NCBI GenBank assembly: GCA_963741625.1
Contig: CAVUIT010000012.1
Location: 682,001-746,000, forward strand
DNA length: 64,000 nt
Direction: 5' to 3'
Source of the DNA: CAWBBA01 sp963741625
GTDB taxonomy: Bacteria > Desulfobacterota > Desulfomonilia > Desulfomonilales > Desulfomonilaceae
The position numbers and the translations under genes are program-made. Within the stretch, counting starts at the first letter, position 1, and every line of letters starts with the position of its first letter. A model generated the notes under the pieces. That model made no database searches. It saw only the letters and a program-made list of their open reading frames with translations, and was not told the origin of the DNA. Below, piece after piece: positions 19,458 to 28,368 of the stretch.

Positions 19458-19874
19458 ATGGCAGATCTCGTTTTAACGAAGCAATCCCTTGACCGTATCG
19501 ATTCGATTTTGGCGACTCTTCTGGCACGCAGTGGAGCACACACCGTACTGCTGATAGATAAGGCGGGACAGCTCATCAGCTTCCAAGGGTCAATGGATCA
19601 GGAAAAAGTTTCTTCTTTGGCAGCTTTGACCGCGGCCAACTACGGAGCCACCACGGCGATCGCTCGTCTGTTCGGGGAAGAGGAGTTCACTCTTCTCTTC
19701 CACAAGGGAAAGGACGAAAACATCCATTTTTCTAATGTTGGAGAAGAGTATCTCATGATAACGATCTTCAACAACAATACTCACTTGGGCCTCGTGCGTC
19801 TGGAGGTGCGTAAAAGCCTGGAACAGATTGAGGCCATGTTCGCTGAGAATCTACGCCAGTGGTTCAATGCCTAA
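19458..19874 (+). CDS. Roadblock/LC7 domain protein (MglB-like)
   Basis: 138 residues with the roadblock/LC7 pattern: an N-terminal helix (KQSLDRIDSILATLLARSG), central strands (TVLLIDKAGQLISFQG), an alanine-rich helix (AALTAANYGATTAIARLF) and closing strands around YLMITIFNNNTHLGLVRL. MglB-type proteins act as GTPase-activating partners of MglA-type GTPases. The gene ends 33 bases before the GTPase gene, the usual arrangement of mglB-mglA pairs. The ATG at 19458 begins right at the domain; a longer start at 19449 is possible. Confidence 0.85.
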   Translation: MADLVLTKQSLDRIDSILATLLARSGAHTVLLIDKAGQLISFQGSMDQEKVSSLAALTAANYGATTAIARLFGEEEFTLLFHKGKDENIHFSNVGEEYLMITIFNNNTHLGLVRLEVRKSLEQIEAMFAENLRQWFNA

Positions 19875-19907
19875 CCTGGAATACAGCAATCCCAACGGGA
19901 TGATTTC

Positions 19908-20549
19908 ATGGCCATAATAAGTTTCAGATCCGACGAAATTCATTGCAAGATTGTCTATTATGGTCCTGGACGGGGCGGAAAGACGACGAACCTGATAACG
20001 ATCCACAAAGCTTTGGGACATCAGGTCCGCGGCGAACTGCTCTCCATCGATACATCCGGAGATCGCACGCTCTTTTTCGATTTCCTCCCCATGGACCTTG
20101 GAACCATCGGGAAGTTTCGCATCAAGATCTCCTTGTATACGGTTCCCGGTCAAGTGCGTTATAACGATACGCGAAAGTTGGTTTTAAAAGGTGTTGACGG
20201 GATCGTGTTCGTGGCCGATTCACTGGAGGCCCGAAGGAACAACAACATTGAAAGCTTCTTGAATCTCGACGATAACCTCCGTGACCAGGGCAAGAGCACC
20301 TCGTCGCTTCCAGTTGTGCTCCAGTTCAACAAGCGGGATCTAGCCGGCAGTCGAGTTGCTGTGCTCCCCACCGAGGAAATGGAAAAGGATCTTAACCCCT
20401 CTTCGCGGTTTGCATCGTTTCCGGCAAGCGCTTTGAGAGGGGACGGCGTCCGTGAGACGTTCAAGAAAATTTGCATGATGACTGTCGTTGATGTGAGTAC
20501 CAGACTCTTAAAGGACAAAGGGATGAGCCTGACCGGGTCGGGTCCCTGA
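19908..20549 (+). CDS. MglA-type small GTPase
   Basis: 213 residues. The P-loop is GPGRGGKTT (residues 19-27), followed by the MglA-type FDFLPMDLG block and the switch region YTVPGQVRYN with PGQ near residue 81 in place of the DxxG of Ras. The base-recognition motif NKRDL lies at 141-145. MglA GTPases set polarity of motility or secretion machinery at cell poles; a cognate roadblock protein is encoded just upstream. The protein is slightly longer than MglA of Myxococcus (about 195 residues) because of a C-terminal tail. Its effector is unknown, although the next two genes are the obvious candidates. Confidence 0.92.
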   Translation: MAIISFRSDEIHCKIVYYGPGRGGKTTNLITIHKALGHQVRGELLSIDTSGDRTLFFDFLPMDLGTIGKFRIKISLYTVPGQVRYNDTRKLVLKGVDGIVFVADSLEARRNNNIESFLNLDDNLRDQGKSTSSLPVVLQFNKRDLAGSRVAVLPTEEMEKDLNPSSRFASFPASALRGDGVRETFKKICMMTVVDVSTRLLKDKGMSLTGSGP

Positions 20550-20572
20550 TCGAACCATTCCGGAGAGTCCCT

Positions 20573-21910
20573 GTGGCAGAAAAATATAAGACACCTGAAG
20601 AACTGGGCAACGCTGTTGGGATGAAAATCGAGGAGCTGTTCGGCACGATAGTCGCCGATCTTCCTCCGGAAGAGCCAGAACCTCAGTCGCCTGCCCAGCA
20701 ACAAATGAAAAGGGCTCCTGAAGCCCCCAAAATGGCGCCTGCCCCTCCGCGGAATGTCGCGGTAGAACAAAGACCCCCTGCGGAGTACAAGCCTCAACAA
20801 GCGAGACCGCCCGTAAAGTCTCATCCGGAGGCAACCTCCACGTCTGCATCTGCATCGGCTTCGATTGCCCAAAGGAATATTGAAAACTCGTGTGAAGAAC
20901 TTCTGGAGCGTATTGAGATTCTCGTACTAAACCTTGAATGGGAGGTGAGTCCCGAATCAGTTCGAGAGGTTTTTCAAAGATGTACGCAGTTGGAGCGATT
21001 CTTCTCCAAAGACCAGACGGCCCGAAACATACTGGCCATGAACCGCCGGGTGCTGCCACGATTCAAGGGTACTGACGCTGTGCCACATCGATCACTTCTT
21101 AGATTGCTTCAAGGTAGCGTCACGGCTTTGAGATCCATACACTCATCTCAGGGCAGAAAGCGACCGGCAGACGAATTGATGGCGGCCATCACTAAGAGTT
21201 ATAAGGAAATAGTCTCTTCTCCTGCCCTCCAGGCTGCGCCTTCTGGGGTGGTCGCTGGAGCAGGGGAGCAAAGTAGCCGACAGCGATATGTCTCGTTGGT
21301 CGCGAATGTGGGCGGGGCCATCCGTTCTATCGATGAGGTAAATCGACGACTCGGAAAGATTCTTGGGGTTCTGCGCCAGGGTGGCGGCATGTCCGGGGAA
21401 GAAATCAGCCGAAGGCTTGGGACACTCGAGCACCTCATGGCCGAACGAGTAGAACAGCTTTCTTCATTTCACACTGAACTTGCCCATATCAGCCCAGAGG
21501 GTGGGCCAGCGGGTCTGGCCTCTGTGTCTCAGGGGGCTAAAGGCGGTCCCGACGGTCTGTTCATGATGATGTGGGGAGGAGCTTTTTTGGCGATACCCTC
21601 TTCGGTTGTAGCGGCCTTCTACCCTCTGACGAATGCCCAAGCCCAGCAATTTCAGGACAAACCTTCCATAGCTATAGGAGGTCATCCTGTTAAGCGGCTT
21701 CCGCTGAAAAAGCAGGGGGTGCAGGCAGCGGCGACAGCGCTACCCGCTTGGCTGGTGCATCTTTCCTTGGATCAAAAGGATTTCTTTCTCCTCGCGGACA
21801 GGCTGCTCGGCTTTCGCAAGACGCCTAAGGGGGTTGATATAGCAGGTCAGACAAGGATCAAGATCGGACCCACCGGTTACACTCTGATAAACCAGACGAT
21901 TTTCCGTTAG
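20573..21910 (+). CDS. Unknown protein of the GTPase operon
   Basis: 445 residues, no family recognised. Residues 1-40 form a helical start (EELGNAVGMKIEELFGTI). Residues 40-95 are Pro/Gln/Ala-rich and probably disordered. Residues 100-320 are helix-rich (CEELLERIEILVLNLEWEV; heptad-like stretches around SIDEVNRRLGKILGVLR). The last 120 residues are strand-rich, with FLAIPSSVVAAFYPL and FFLLADRLLGFRK; this is loosely reminiscent of CheW-type scaffolds, which is only an inference. No signal peptide, membrane segment or catalytic motif is seen. GTG start with GGAGAG upstream. It lies between the GTPase and the kinase (spacings 23 and 20 bases) and may connect them. Confidence 0.7.
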   Translation: MAEKYKTPEELGNAVGMKIEELFGTIVADLPPEEPEPQSPAQQQMKRAPEAPKMAPAPPRNVAVEQRPPAEYKPQQARPPVKSHPEATSTSASASASIAQRNIENSCEELLERIEILVLNLEWEVSPESVREVFQRCTQLERFFSKDQTARNILAMNRRVLPRFKGTDAVPHRSLLRLLQGSVTALRSIHSSQGRKRPADELMAAITKSYKEIVSSPALQAAPSGVVAGAGEQSSRQRYVSLVANVGGAIRSIDEVNRRLGKILGVLRQGGGMSGEEISRRLGTLEHLMAERVEQLSSFHTELAHISPEGGPAGLASVSQGAKGGPDGLFMMMWGGAFLAIPSSVVAAFYPLTNAQAQQFQDKPSIAIGGHPVKRLPLKKQGVQAAATALPAWLVHLSLDQKDFFLLADRLLGFRKTPKGVDIAGQTRIKIGPTGYTLINQTIFR

Positions 21911-21930
21911 ACATCGGGCGCCGCCGGAGA

Positions 21931-23718
21931 ATGATGGATTCACCAGCCAAAAGGCGATCACCTTCGATGATTAGACAATCGGCCTTTAAGCCGATCATGT
22001 TTGGCCGTTACTGCCTTATCGATCAGATTTCAAAAGGCGGCATGTCCGACATCTATCTAGCGAAGACGGTCGGTGTCGGTGGGTTTCAGAAGCCTTTGGT
22101 TATCAAGAAACTTCTCCCTCAATACTCCACCAAGTCGCGCTATGTGAAACGGTTCATAAATGAAGCCAACATGTTGGCCCGGCTGAACCACGCCAACATC
22201 GTCCAGGTCCTGGACATGGGCATGATTGGCGGCGAATATTACATTGCCATGGAGTATATCGAAGGGCGAAATGTGGCCCACATACTCTCAAAGGCGGCAC
22301 ACAGCCACAGCCACCCCCCCATAGAATTTATTGTACACGTGATTTCAGAACTCGCAAAAGGGTTGGCGTACGCACATCGGAAACAGGGAGCGGGCGGCGA
22401 GCATTTGATGCTGGTTCATCAGGATGTAAATTCTTTTAATGTAATGGTTTCGTTCGAGGCCGAAGTCAAGATCATCGACTTCGGCATCGCGAGGATTTTT
22501 CTCGACAAGACGAATAAAGACAAGATTCCTGTTGCGGGTAAGCTCCTGTATTTCTCACCTGAGCAGCTTCAGAAGAAACCTTTGGACCGTCGGGTCGATA
22601 TTTACGGTACAGGAGTGCTCCTTTACGAACTTCTCACCGGCAGGCGACTGGTAGAGCACCGGCCAACCATCGAAGAAACCGTGAAAATGATCTTGAAGAT
22701 GGACGTCCAAGAGAAGGTTCGTGATGATGATAGTATCCCTCAGGAGCTGAAACCGGTTCTGGTCAAGGCCATGGCTTTGGATCCGGAGGCAAGATACCCT
22801 TGGATAGAAGATATGGGCAATGATATCCGGTCGGTGGCGAAGAAACTCTCCCTTGAACCTAACCCAGCGTCCTTCGCATCGTATATGAAAGATCAGTTTC
22901 ACCAGGAAATACTTCTGGACAGACGGAGGATGCGTAAGCTCTTGTCTCAAGAGTTTCCTGTCGGAGAGGCAGCCGTCGGCAGCGATCCCGAATCCAAGGG
23001 CCTGCCTGGCACCGCGGGCGCGAGTCTGATAGAGGCAATCCTCAACCCTATTCTCGGGTCCTTTAAAGATCACGGTGAGGAATGGGAGGAACAGACACAG
23101 TTTATCCCGAAAACCCTACGCTTTCGAGCCGGCAAGACCATCTTCAGGCAGGGAAATACGGGAACAGACATTTTTCTGGTTCGAAAGGGGAAAGTAAGGC
23201 TCTTCGTCAAGGTAGGACCGACACGACAGACCGTGGCTGTTGTAGGGGAAGGTGATTTTTTTGGCGAGAACGCCCTCTTGGACGGGGTTGGTCGGTCGGT
23301 GTCGGCGCGGGCCGAAGAGGATTGTCAGCTTATTCCGGTTGGCAAGGAAGCTTTCTTAAGGCTCATCGGGAATGACATGGCACGCATGATAACTAAGCGT
23401 TTGGTGGAGCGCAGCAGGGACGCCAACTCTTTCCTCGAAAGCGCCATGTTCCAGGACACCTTATCAAGACTGATTTATGCCCTCCTCTTTTTCCTGCGTA
23501 GAGGTCCTCTTCAAAACGGCAAGGCCATAAACCTGGGGGAGTTGACTGACTTGTTCCGGCTGGAAAACAACCACGAGACGCAGAAGTATTTGGCCAAGTT
23601 GCAAGCCCTTAATGTTCTTCAGGCCGATGATAAAGTGGTGCAGGTCAAAAACCCGGAGAAGTTGGAAAACATCCTCAACATCCTGCTTGGCCGGGGAAAG
23701 TTCACGTTGAAATTGTGA
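21931..23718 (+). CDS. Ser/Thr protein kinase fused to cyclic-nucleotide-binding and winged-helix-like domains
   Basis: 595 residues. Kinase domain about residues 25-300: glycine loop ISKGGMSDIY, ATP lysine K59 in LVIKK, helix-C glutamate E78, catalytic loop HQDVNSFN (D165, N170), DFG at 183-185 and SPEQ at 209-212. The catalytic HRD is HQD and the usual lysine/proline of the loop are replaced, so activity may be altered. Residues about 375-490 form a cNMP-binding domain (FGENALLDGVGRSVSA keeps the Glu and Arg of the phosphate cassette). The end (about 500-580) resembles the Crp winged helix. No membrane segment, so it is cytosolic. Last gene of the operon; its targets are unknown. Confidence 0.88.
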   Translation: MMDSPAKRRSPSMIRQSAFKPIMFGRYCLIDQISKGGMSDIYLAKTVGVGGFQKPLVIKKLLPQYSTKSRYVKRFINEANMLARLNHANIVQVLDMGMIGGEYYIAMEYIEGRNVAHILSKAAHSHSHPPIEFIVHVISELAKGLAYAHRKQGAGGEHLMLVHQDVNSFNVMVSFEAEVKIIDFGIARIFLDKTNKDKIPVAGKLLYFSPEQLQKKPLDRRVDIYGTGVLLYELLTGRRLVEHRPTIEETVKMILKMDVQEKVRDDDSIPQELKPVLVKAMALDPEARYPWIEDMGNDIRSVAKKLSLEPNPASFASYMKDQFHQEILLDRRRMRKLLSQEFPVGEAAVGSDPESKGLPGTAGASLIEAILNPILGSFKDHGEEWEEQTQFIPKTLRFRAGKTIFRQGNTGTDIFLVRKGKVRLFVKVGPTRQTVAVVGEGDFFGENALLDGVGRSVSARAEEDCQLIPVGKEAFLRLIGNDMARMITKRLVERSRDANSFLESAMFQDTLSRLIYALLFFLRRGPLQNGKAINLGELTDLFRLENNHETQKYLAKLQALNVLQADDKVVQVKNPEKLENILNILLGRGKFTLKL

Positions 23719-23792
23719 GTCACATCAGTCTGATTTCCTGGCTGTGCCGTTTGTAAATCACTCGCGCGACCGCGCATCCCCGAGAAGAATAA

Positions 23793-24522
23793 ATGCGTAT
23801 CATTGTCGTAAATGCAGCCCCGCGAATGGAAGCGGGCAACACTCAGATGATTCTTAACCCATTCCTGGTTGGGGTCCGCCACGCGGGGGCCAAGGTGGAC
23901 GTAGCTCTATTGGCCAGGAAGAAAATCAAACAGTGCATAGGGTGCTTCTCGTGCTACGCCCAGACACCCGGGGTATGCATCCATAATGATGACATGCCCG
24001 GCCTCATCGAGAGGATTCGCACGGCAGACATGATGATACTAGCCACCCCCATCTATCTCGACGGCATGACTTCGCTGGCAAAGACCTTCATCGACAGGTT
24101 GGTGGTCTTCCTCGATCCTCACTTCATCATGGACGAGAGGGGATTGTTACACCCTCTTAGGTGGAGGTTTCCACAGAAAATGTTCCTGGTTTCGGTCTGC
24201 GGATATTCGGGTCTGCACAACTTTGATCCGCTGGTTCTCCACATGGAACGCCTGGTCCGAAACCTCCACAGTGAATTCTGCGGGGCCCTCCTGCGACCGG
24301 CCGTCTTTTCCGTGTTGCTTACGAGGAAGTATCCAGAGCGGGTCCGCCAAGTGCTCGATTTCGCCAGGATGGCCGGGGAAGAACTGGTAAAGCTGGGAAG
24401 CGTAACCGCCAGTACCTCTACAGGCCGTGGCTGAGGATATTTGCACCCCGGAAGAGTTGATGGCGACCGCCAACGCGTATTGGGATCGCGAACTCGGTGG
24501 GCCTGCTGACGAACCCGCATGA
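23793..24522 (+). CDS. Flavodoxin-fold NAD(P)H-dependent oxidoreductase, 3' frameshifted
   Basis: An Fe-S-flavoprotein/FMN-reductase-like protein. It begins VVNAAPRMEAGNTQMIL (FMN phosphate loop), has CIGCFSCYAQTPGVC as possible cluster or disulfide cysteines, and ATPIYLDGMTSLAKTFIDRL as the second flavin motif. In the first frame it stops at 24434 after TSTGRG, but the next frame (+1, near 24418) continues AVAEDICTPEELMATANAYW, which fits the usual end of this family, to a TGA at 24522. Corrected length is about 242 residues. It reduces small quinones, flavins or metals using NAD(P)H; no specific substrate can be stated. Its end touches the next start (TGAAATG). Confidence 0.8.
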
Positions 24523-24523
24523 A

Positions 24524-26653
24524 ATGCACCGGGACCTATTCAAGGACGCAAGGGTGGGTCATAAAGGAAAGTCTTGTAGAAAGAACTTGTTTGCTACAGC
24601 GCTTATTCGCTTCACTGTTCTAGCTTTATTTCTCCTAGTGATCCCTGTTCAATGCCTTGGCGGAGGGATCTTTCATGTCTTTGCCCCGACGTTGAAAGAT
24701 GAAACGTTCGCTGTGGCCCGCCTTTCTGTCCTTCTTTCGAGGACTCTCATCACGGTTTCGGAATCGTACATCGAATACAGAATCGACCAGACCTTTTTCA
24801 ACGACAACGATTACCCTCTGGATGGCCTTTTCCTGCTCCCAGTTGAACATGACCGAGCTTCAATAAAACCTGACGTACGGATCGATGGCTCACCGAGCCC
24901 GTTCACTCTGCTGACCGCAGAGAATTTCCTCCCCATGTTGCGTGAACTGACCGTTTCAACGAAAGATCCCTCACTTCTGGGATTGGCCGGCGCTTCAGTG
25001 GCCGTAGTCCAGCCGGTCCATATTGGGGTGCGTCAACAGAAGTCATTCCGAGTGCAGTATAGAAAACCCTTGACTCTACAGAACGATGCACTGGAAATTC
25101 TTTTGCCGCTGGACGGTGAGCGGTACTCCCGAGGCCCTGTGGGTGAATTGGATATTCGGGTCAAACTGAAACTGTCGCGGCCAGTGAGAACTGTATTCTC
25201 GCCCTCGCATCACCTCACAATTACAAGGGAAGCCCCTCATAGATGTCTGGTTACCGCAAAGACTGAGGGAAAGAGGGTCCGGCATAATTTCCGACTGCTG
25301 ACAACATTCTCCGGAGAAGACCTGGATATGAGCCTGTTCACCAGCCGGTCCCTCGGTCAAAAGGGGACCTTCATGGCTGTTGTTGCCCCTCCACTTGCGC
25401 CCACCAAGGGCAAGGAGCTTGAAAGAGACGTCGTGTTCTTGCTGGATGCCTCCGGCAGCATGAGGAAGGCAGACTTCGACTCAGCCAAGAAAGCAGTCGT
25501 TTTCGGCCTGGAAAAACTTCGTCCTGTGGACAGGTTCAATGTATTAACTGTGGGAACTTGGACGGGGAGGATGGCCGACAGCCTTGTTCCTGCAACCGCT
25601 GAAAATCTGTTGAAAGCAGCCCAATTCGTGAACTCAACTCAGGGAAGCGGCGGAACGGACATGTACAATGGTCTGATCGGTGCCCTGGAGCAGTTCACTT
25701 CCCGTAGGCGGCCGGGGATAGTCGTCTTCGTCGGGGATGGCCGTGCGACGGTGGGAATAACCAATCGCGAAGTGATTAGTGAAGATGTCAGACGGAACAA
25801 CAAGACGAGAGCGAGGATTTTCGTATTGACGATGGGGGACACAGATGTGACGATGCTGGATAAGGTGGCCGTATCCAACCGAGGCGCCTCATTCCGGTTG
25901 ACAGGCACGGACGACTTTCCTTCCGCTATGGATCGTTTTTTTGCCGGGGTGTCCCCTCCCGAGGCTTCCGAGCTTTCCGTGGCATTCCTAGATGTTCCTG
26001 TTCAGGACGTTGAGCCCGAGTCAATCCCGGACTTGTTCGGACAGGACAGCATCGCCGTGTTTGGGCGTTACGACGGCACGCAAGATTTATCATCAAGGGT
26101 TCGCCTCAGCGCCAGAGTCCAGGGACGAGCCAAAACAGTGACGAAAAGCTTTGGGTTCCCCCGCGTGGATCGGAGCCATCCATATATACCCCGTCTGTGG
26201 GCCATGCGACGCGTCGGACGACTCCTCGAGAAAGAATCGCTCAAAGGATCGGAGCCCAACCTGCGTGACCAGATCGTCATGCTGGCAAGGGAATTCGGTT
26301 TCAGGCTGCCTGCAAGCTCAGCAACGCCTGCCGAAAATTTCTCCCTGTCCCACAAGGATTCAGGTGGGCTGCTGTGGAGTTACAAAATGTCCACAGTGGC
26401 CGAGGATGTTGAATCTGACGAAATCCGATGCGTTGTGGGAAAGGTATTTCGCTTGGGAAAAGGGGTGTGGGTGGATACCGAGTATCGCGCTTCGCTACAG
26501 CCGCGCAAGGTCAGCTTTCTCAGTGACGATTACTTCGCTCTCCTGCGAGATGATCCGACTTTGGGCCAATACCTGGCTCTTGGTCCCGACGTCATTCTTG
26601 TCTCAGACAAGGGTCCTATAAGAATAATCTCGGATGTCAGTGCAACCCAGTAG
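24524..26653 (+). CDS. Secreted VIT/von Willebrand A domain protein
   Basis: 709 residues if ATG 24524 is used. A signal peptide (LIRFTVLALFLLVIPVQCLG) is followed by a VIT-type domain (residues about 60-230, ITVSESYIEYRIDQTFFN) and a VWA domain with a full metal-binding MIDAS: DASGSM, the threonine in GSGGTDMYNG and VVFVGDGRATVG. The arrangement is that of inter-alpha-trypsin-inhibitor heavy chains and their bacterial relatives, which bind ligands through a divalent cation. No C-terminal membrane anchor or sorting signal was seen, so it is probably periplasmic or secreted. The start is uncertain (no good ribosome site); the frame opens upstream at GTG 24497 and overlaps the flavoprotein end. 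Confidence 0.83.
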   Translation: MHRDLFKDARVGHKGKSCRKNLFATALIRFTVLALFLLVIPVQCLGGGIFHVFAPTLKDETFAVARLSVLLSRTLITVSESYIEYRIDQTFFNDNDYPLDGLFLLPVEHDRASIKPDVRIDGSPSPFTLLTAENFLPMLRELTVSTKDPSLLGLAGASVAVVQPVHIGVRQQKSFRVQYRKPLTLQNDALEILLPLDGERYSRGPVGELDIRVKLKLSRPVRTVFSPSHHLTITREAPHRCLVTAKTEGKRVRHNFRLLTTFSGEDLDMSLFTSRSLGQKGTFMAVVAPPLAPTKGKELERDVVFLLDASGSMRKADFDSAKKAVVFGLEKLRPVDRFNVLTVGTWTGRMADSLVPATAENLLKAAQFVNSTQGSGGTDMYNGLIGALEQFTSRRRPGIVVFVGDGRATVGITNREVISEDVRRNNKTRARIFVLTMGDTDVTMLDKVAVSNRGASFRLTGTDDFPSAMDRFFAGVSPPEASELSVAFLDVPVQDVEPESIPDLFGQDSIAVFGRYDGTQDLSSRVRLSARVQGRAKTVTKSFGFPRVDRSHPYIPRLWAMRRVGRLLEKESLKGSEPNLRDQIVMLAREFGFRLPASSATPAENFSLSHKDSGGLLWSYKMSTVAEDVESDEIRCVVGKVFRLGKGVWVDTEYRASLQPRKVSFLSDDYFALLRDDPTLGQYLALGPDVILVSDKGPIRIISDVSATQ

Positions 26654-26685
26654 CCACGTGTATAGCCTTATGCAATGGCCCTTTT

Positions 26686-28356
26686 TCATTCGGGAGTCAT
26701 CACGGGGCCGTCGATGCAGGACCTTAGGCCGCTCTTTGTGCCGCAACTGCCGCAAAGTCCTATTCCACACCGCATAATGTCTTCGCGTGCCGTAAAAAGT
26801 CTCTCCTTTGGGGTTTTCTCCTCCATTAGCGCTGTCACAGCGTCCATCATGGGACCAGGACCGCAAATGAAGGCCTGACACTCTTCGTAAATAGCCGATT
26901 GCATAGCCATGTCATCGGCCAAGAGTCTTACCACCTCTCCAATTTGGCCTGGCGGATCGATCGCTATGCATGCCGAAGGAACCGTCGTAAGGATCTCATC
27001 CTGAAAACCGTCGCTCACGTGGTCCGAAAAGCCGAAAAAGGCCCTCGAAACCGCAGCAGGCCAACGAGCCGCGGCCAGCATGATCGGCGCTGCGCCGGTT
27101 CCCCCTGAAACCAGAATTAGCGGCCTGCTTGGTTGAGGCTTCGGAAATCCCTTGCCGTAAGGCCCTCTCATGTAGATGGAGTCTCCCGGTTTGAGCTGTG
27201 CCAACGCACGCGTAAACGGACCGACAATGCGCACTAGATAGACCGGTTCCACATCTTGAGCCGGTGAAAACGGCTTTTCCCCAACCCCGGGCAACCGAAG
27301 GAAGAAAAAGCCACCAGGGGGGCACTCGGGTCCCTTTTCGAGGCGTAGCTCGAAGAGTTCGGGTCCGAAAGGGATGTTTTCAGCGACATACGTTTTGAAG
27401 TACGTGGTGCGCGTGCTTGCCGCAAGGCAACGGGCCGCGGAAGCCTGCGCCGGCTGCTGTTCCAGAGAATCGACCATGTCTCGGAAGAAGTCCGCTATTT
27501 GAGTGGTGCCCATTCCGGCCAAGGCTGATCCTACTGAGAAAAGAGAGGCCCCCACTTCCCTGTAGGCCCTCACGTCTTCTGGTGACGCTATGCCTCCTGC
27601 GGCAATGATCGGAATGTTCACCATCAGCGCCGCCTCTCGCACTGCTTTGAGGCCGATGGGCAATATGCCCGAGCCGGATACACCACCCGCTACATTGGTA
27701 AGGACTGGATTACCTTCTGTATCGGTAGCCACTCCGGGACCCACTGTGTTGATAAGACACAGGGCGTCGGCGCCCTCCTCCTCGCACAAACGGGCCATGC
27801 CCGGGATGTCTGCAAGGTTCGGCGAGAGCTTGGGGATAATGGGCTTTTGGATGTGTTTTCTCAGAAGCCGGATAATCGCACGGACCGTATCCGGATCCGA
27901 GCCTATGCTCTGGCCGGCCTCCTTCACATGAGGACAAGAAAGGTTCAACTCGAAAGCGTCCGCGATGGGGTCCAAAAGAAGAGCGCATTCCAGGAATTCT
28001 GCACCGTCTCCACCCATTATGGAAACAATCAACGGCTTGTTGTCATGGAGAGGCAGCAGTGGCAGCATAGCTTCAAGGAACTTCCTAGCTCCTGGGTTGG
28101 CTAATCCCACCGCATTGACAAAACAACCGGGATAGTACTCGTGGATCACTGGTTCCCGGTATCCCGCCCTGGCCTCCACGCTGAGGGTTTTAGTCGTCAA
28201 GAACCCAATAGCGGGGATATCTCTAGCGATTCGTGCGATGACAGAAGGAACCGTCGTAACAATGCCGGAAGGTATGGTGAATGGTGACTTCACTCCCAAG
28301 CCGGCCAAACCCGTTTTCGATAGACCTTTTGTGATGGATTCCATTAATGAGGTCAT
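26686..28356 (-). CDS. Dihydroorotate dehydrogenase PyrD fused to PyrK-type electron-transfer subunit
   Basis: 556 residues. The first 310 form a class-1 dihydroorotate dehydrogenase barrel (ELNLSCPHVK, PIIPKLSPNLADI, INTVGPGVATD, PIIAAGGIASPEDVRAYREVGA). Residues 320-556 form a ferredoxin-reductase module with FAD (YMRGPYGKGF), NAD (LVSGGTGAAPIMLA) and a C-terminal [2Fe-2S] site (CGIGLCGSCG...C). In class 1B enzymes these are two subunits, PyrD and PyrK; here they are one chain. It would oxidise dihydroorotate and pass electrons to NAD+ in pyrimidine synthesis. A related dihydropyrimidine-type substrate remains possible. It starts 12 bases after the upstream lipoprotein gene ends. Confidence 0.88.
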   Translation of the reverse strand: MTSLMESITKGLSKTGLAGLGVKSPFTIPSGIVTTVPSVIARIARDIPAIGFLTTKTLSVEARAGYREPVIHEYYPGCFVNAVGLANPGARKFLEAMLPLLPLHDNKPLIVSIMGGDGAEFLECALLLDPIADAFELNLSCPHVKEAGQSIGSDPDTVRAIIRLLRKHIQKPIIPKLSPNLADIPGMARLCEEEGADALCLINTVGPGVATDTEGNPVLTNVAGGVSGSGILPIGLKAVREAALMVNIPIIAAGGIASPEDVRAYREVGASLFSVGSALAGMGTTQIADFFRDMVDSLEQQPAQASAARCLAASTRTTYFKTYVAENIPFGPELFELRLEKGPECPPGGFFFLRLPGVGEKPFSPAQDVEPVYLVRIVGPFTRALAQLKPGDSIYMRGPYGKGFPKPQPSRPLILVSGGTGAAPIMLAAARWPAAVSRAFFGFSDHVSDGFQDEILTTVPSACIAIDPPGQIGEVVRLLADDMAMQSAIYEECQAFICGPGPMMDAVTALMEEKTPKERLFTAREDIMRCGIGLCGSCGTKSGLRSCIDGPVMTPE

Positions 28357-28368
28357 AGTTGAATTATT

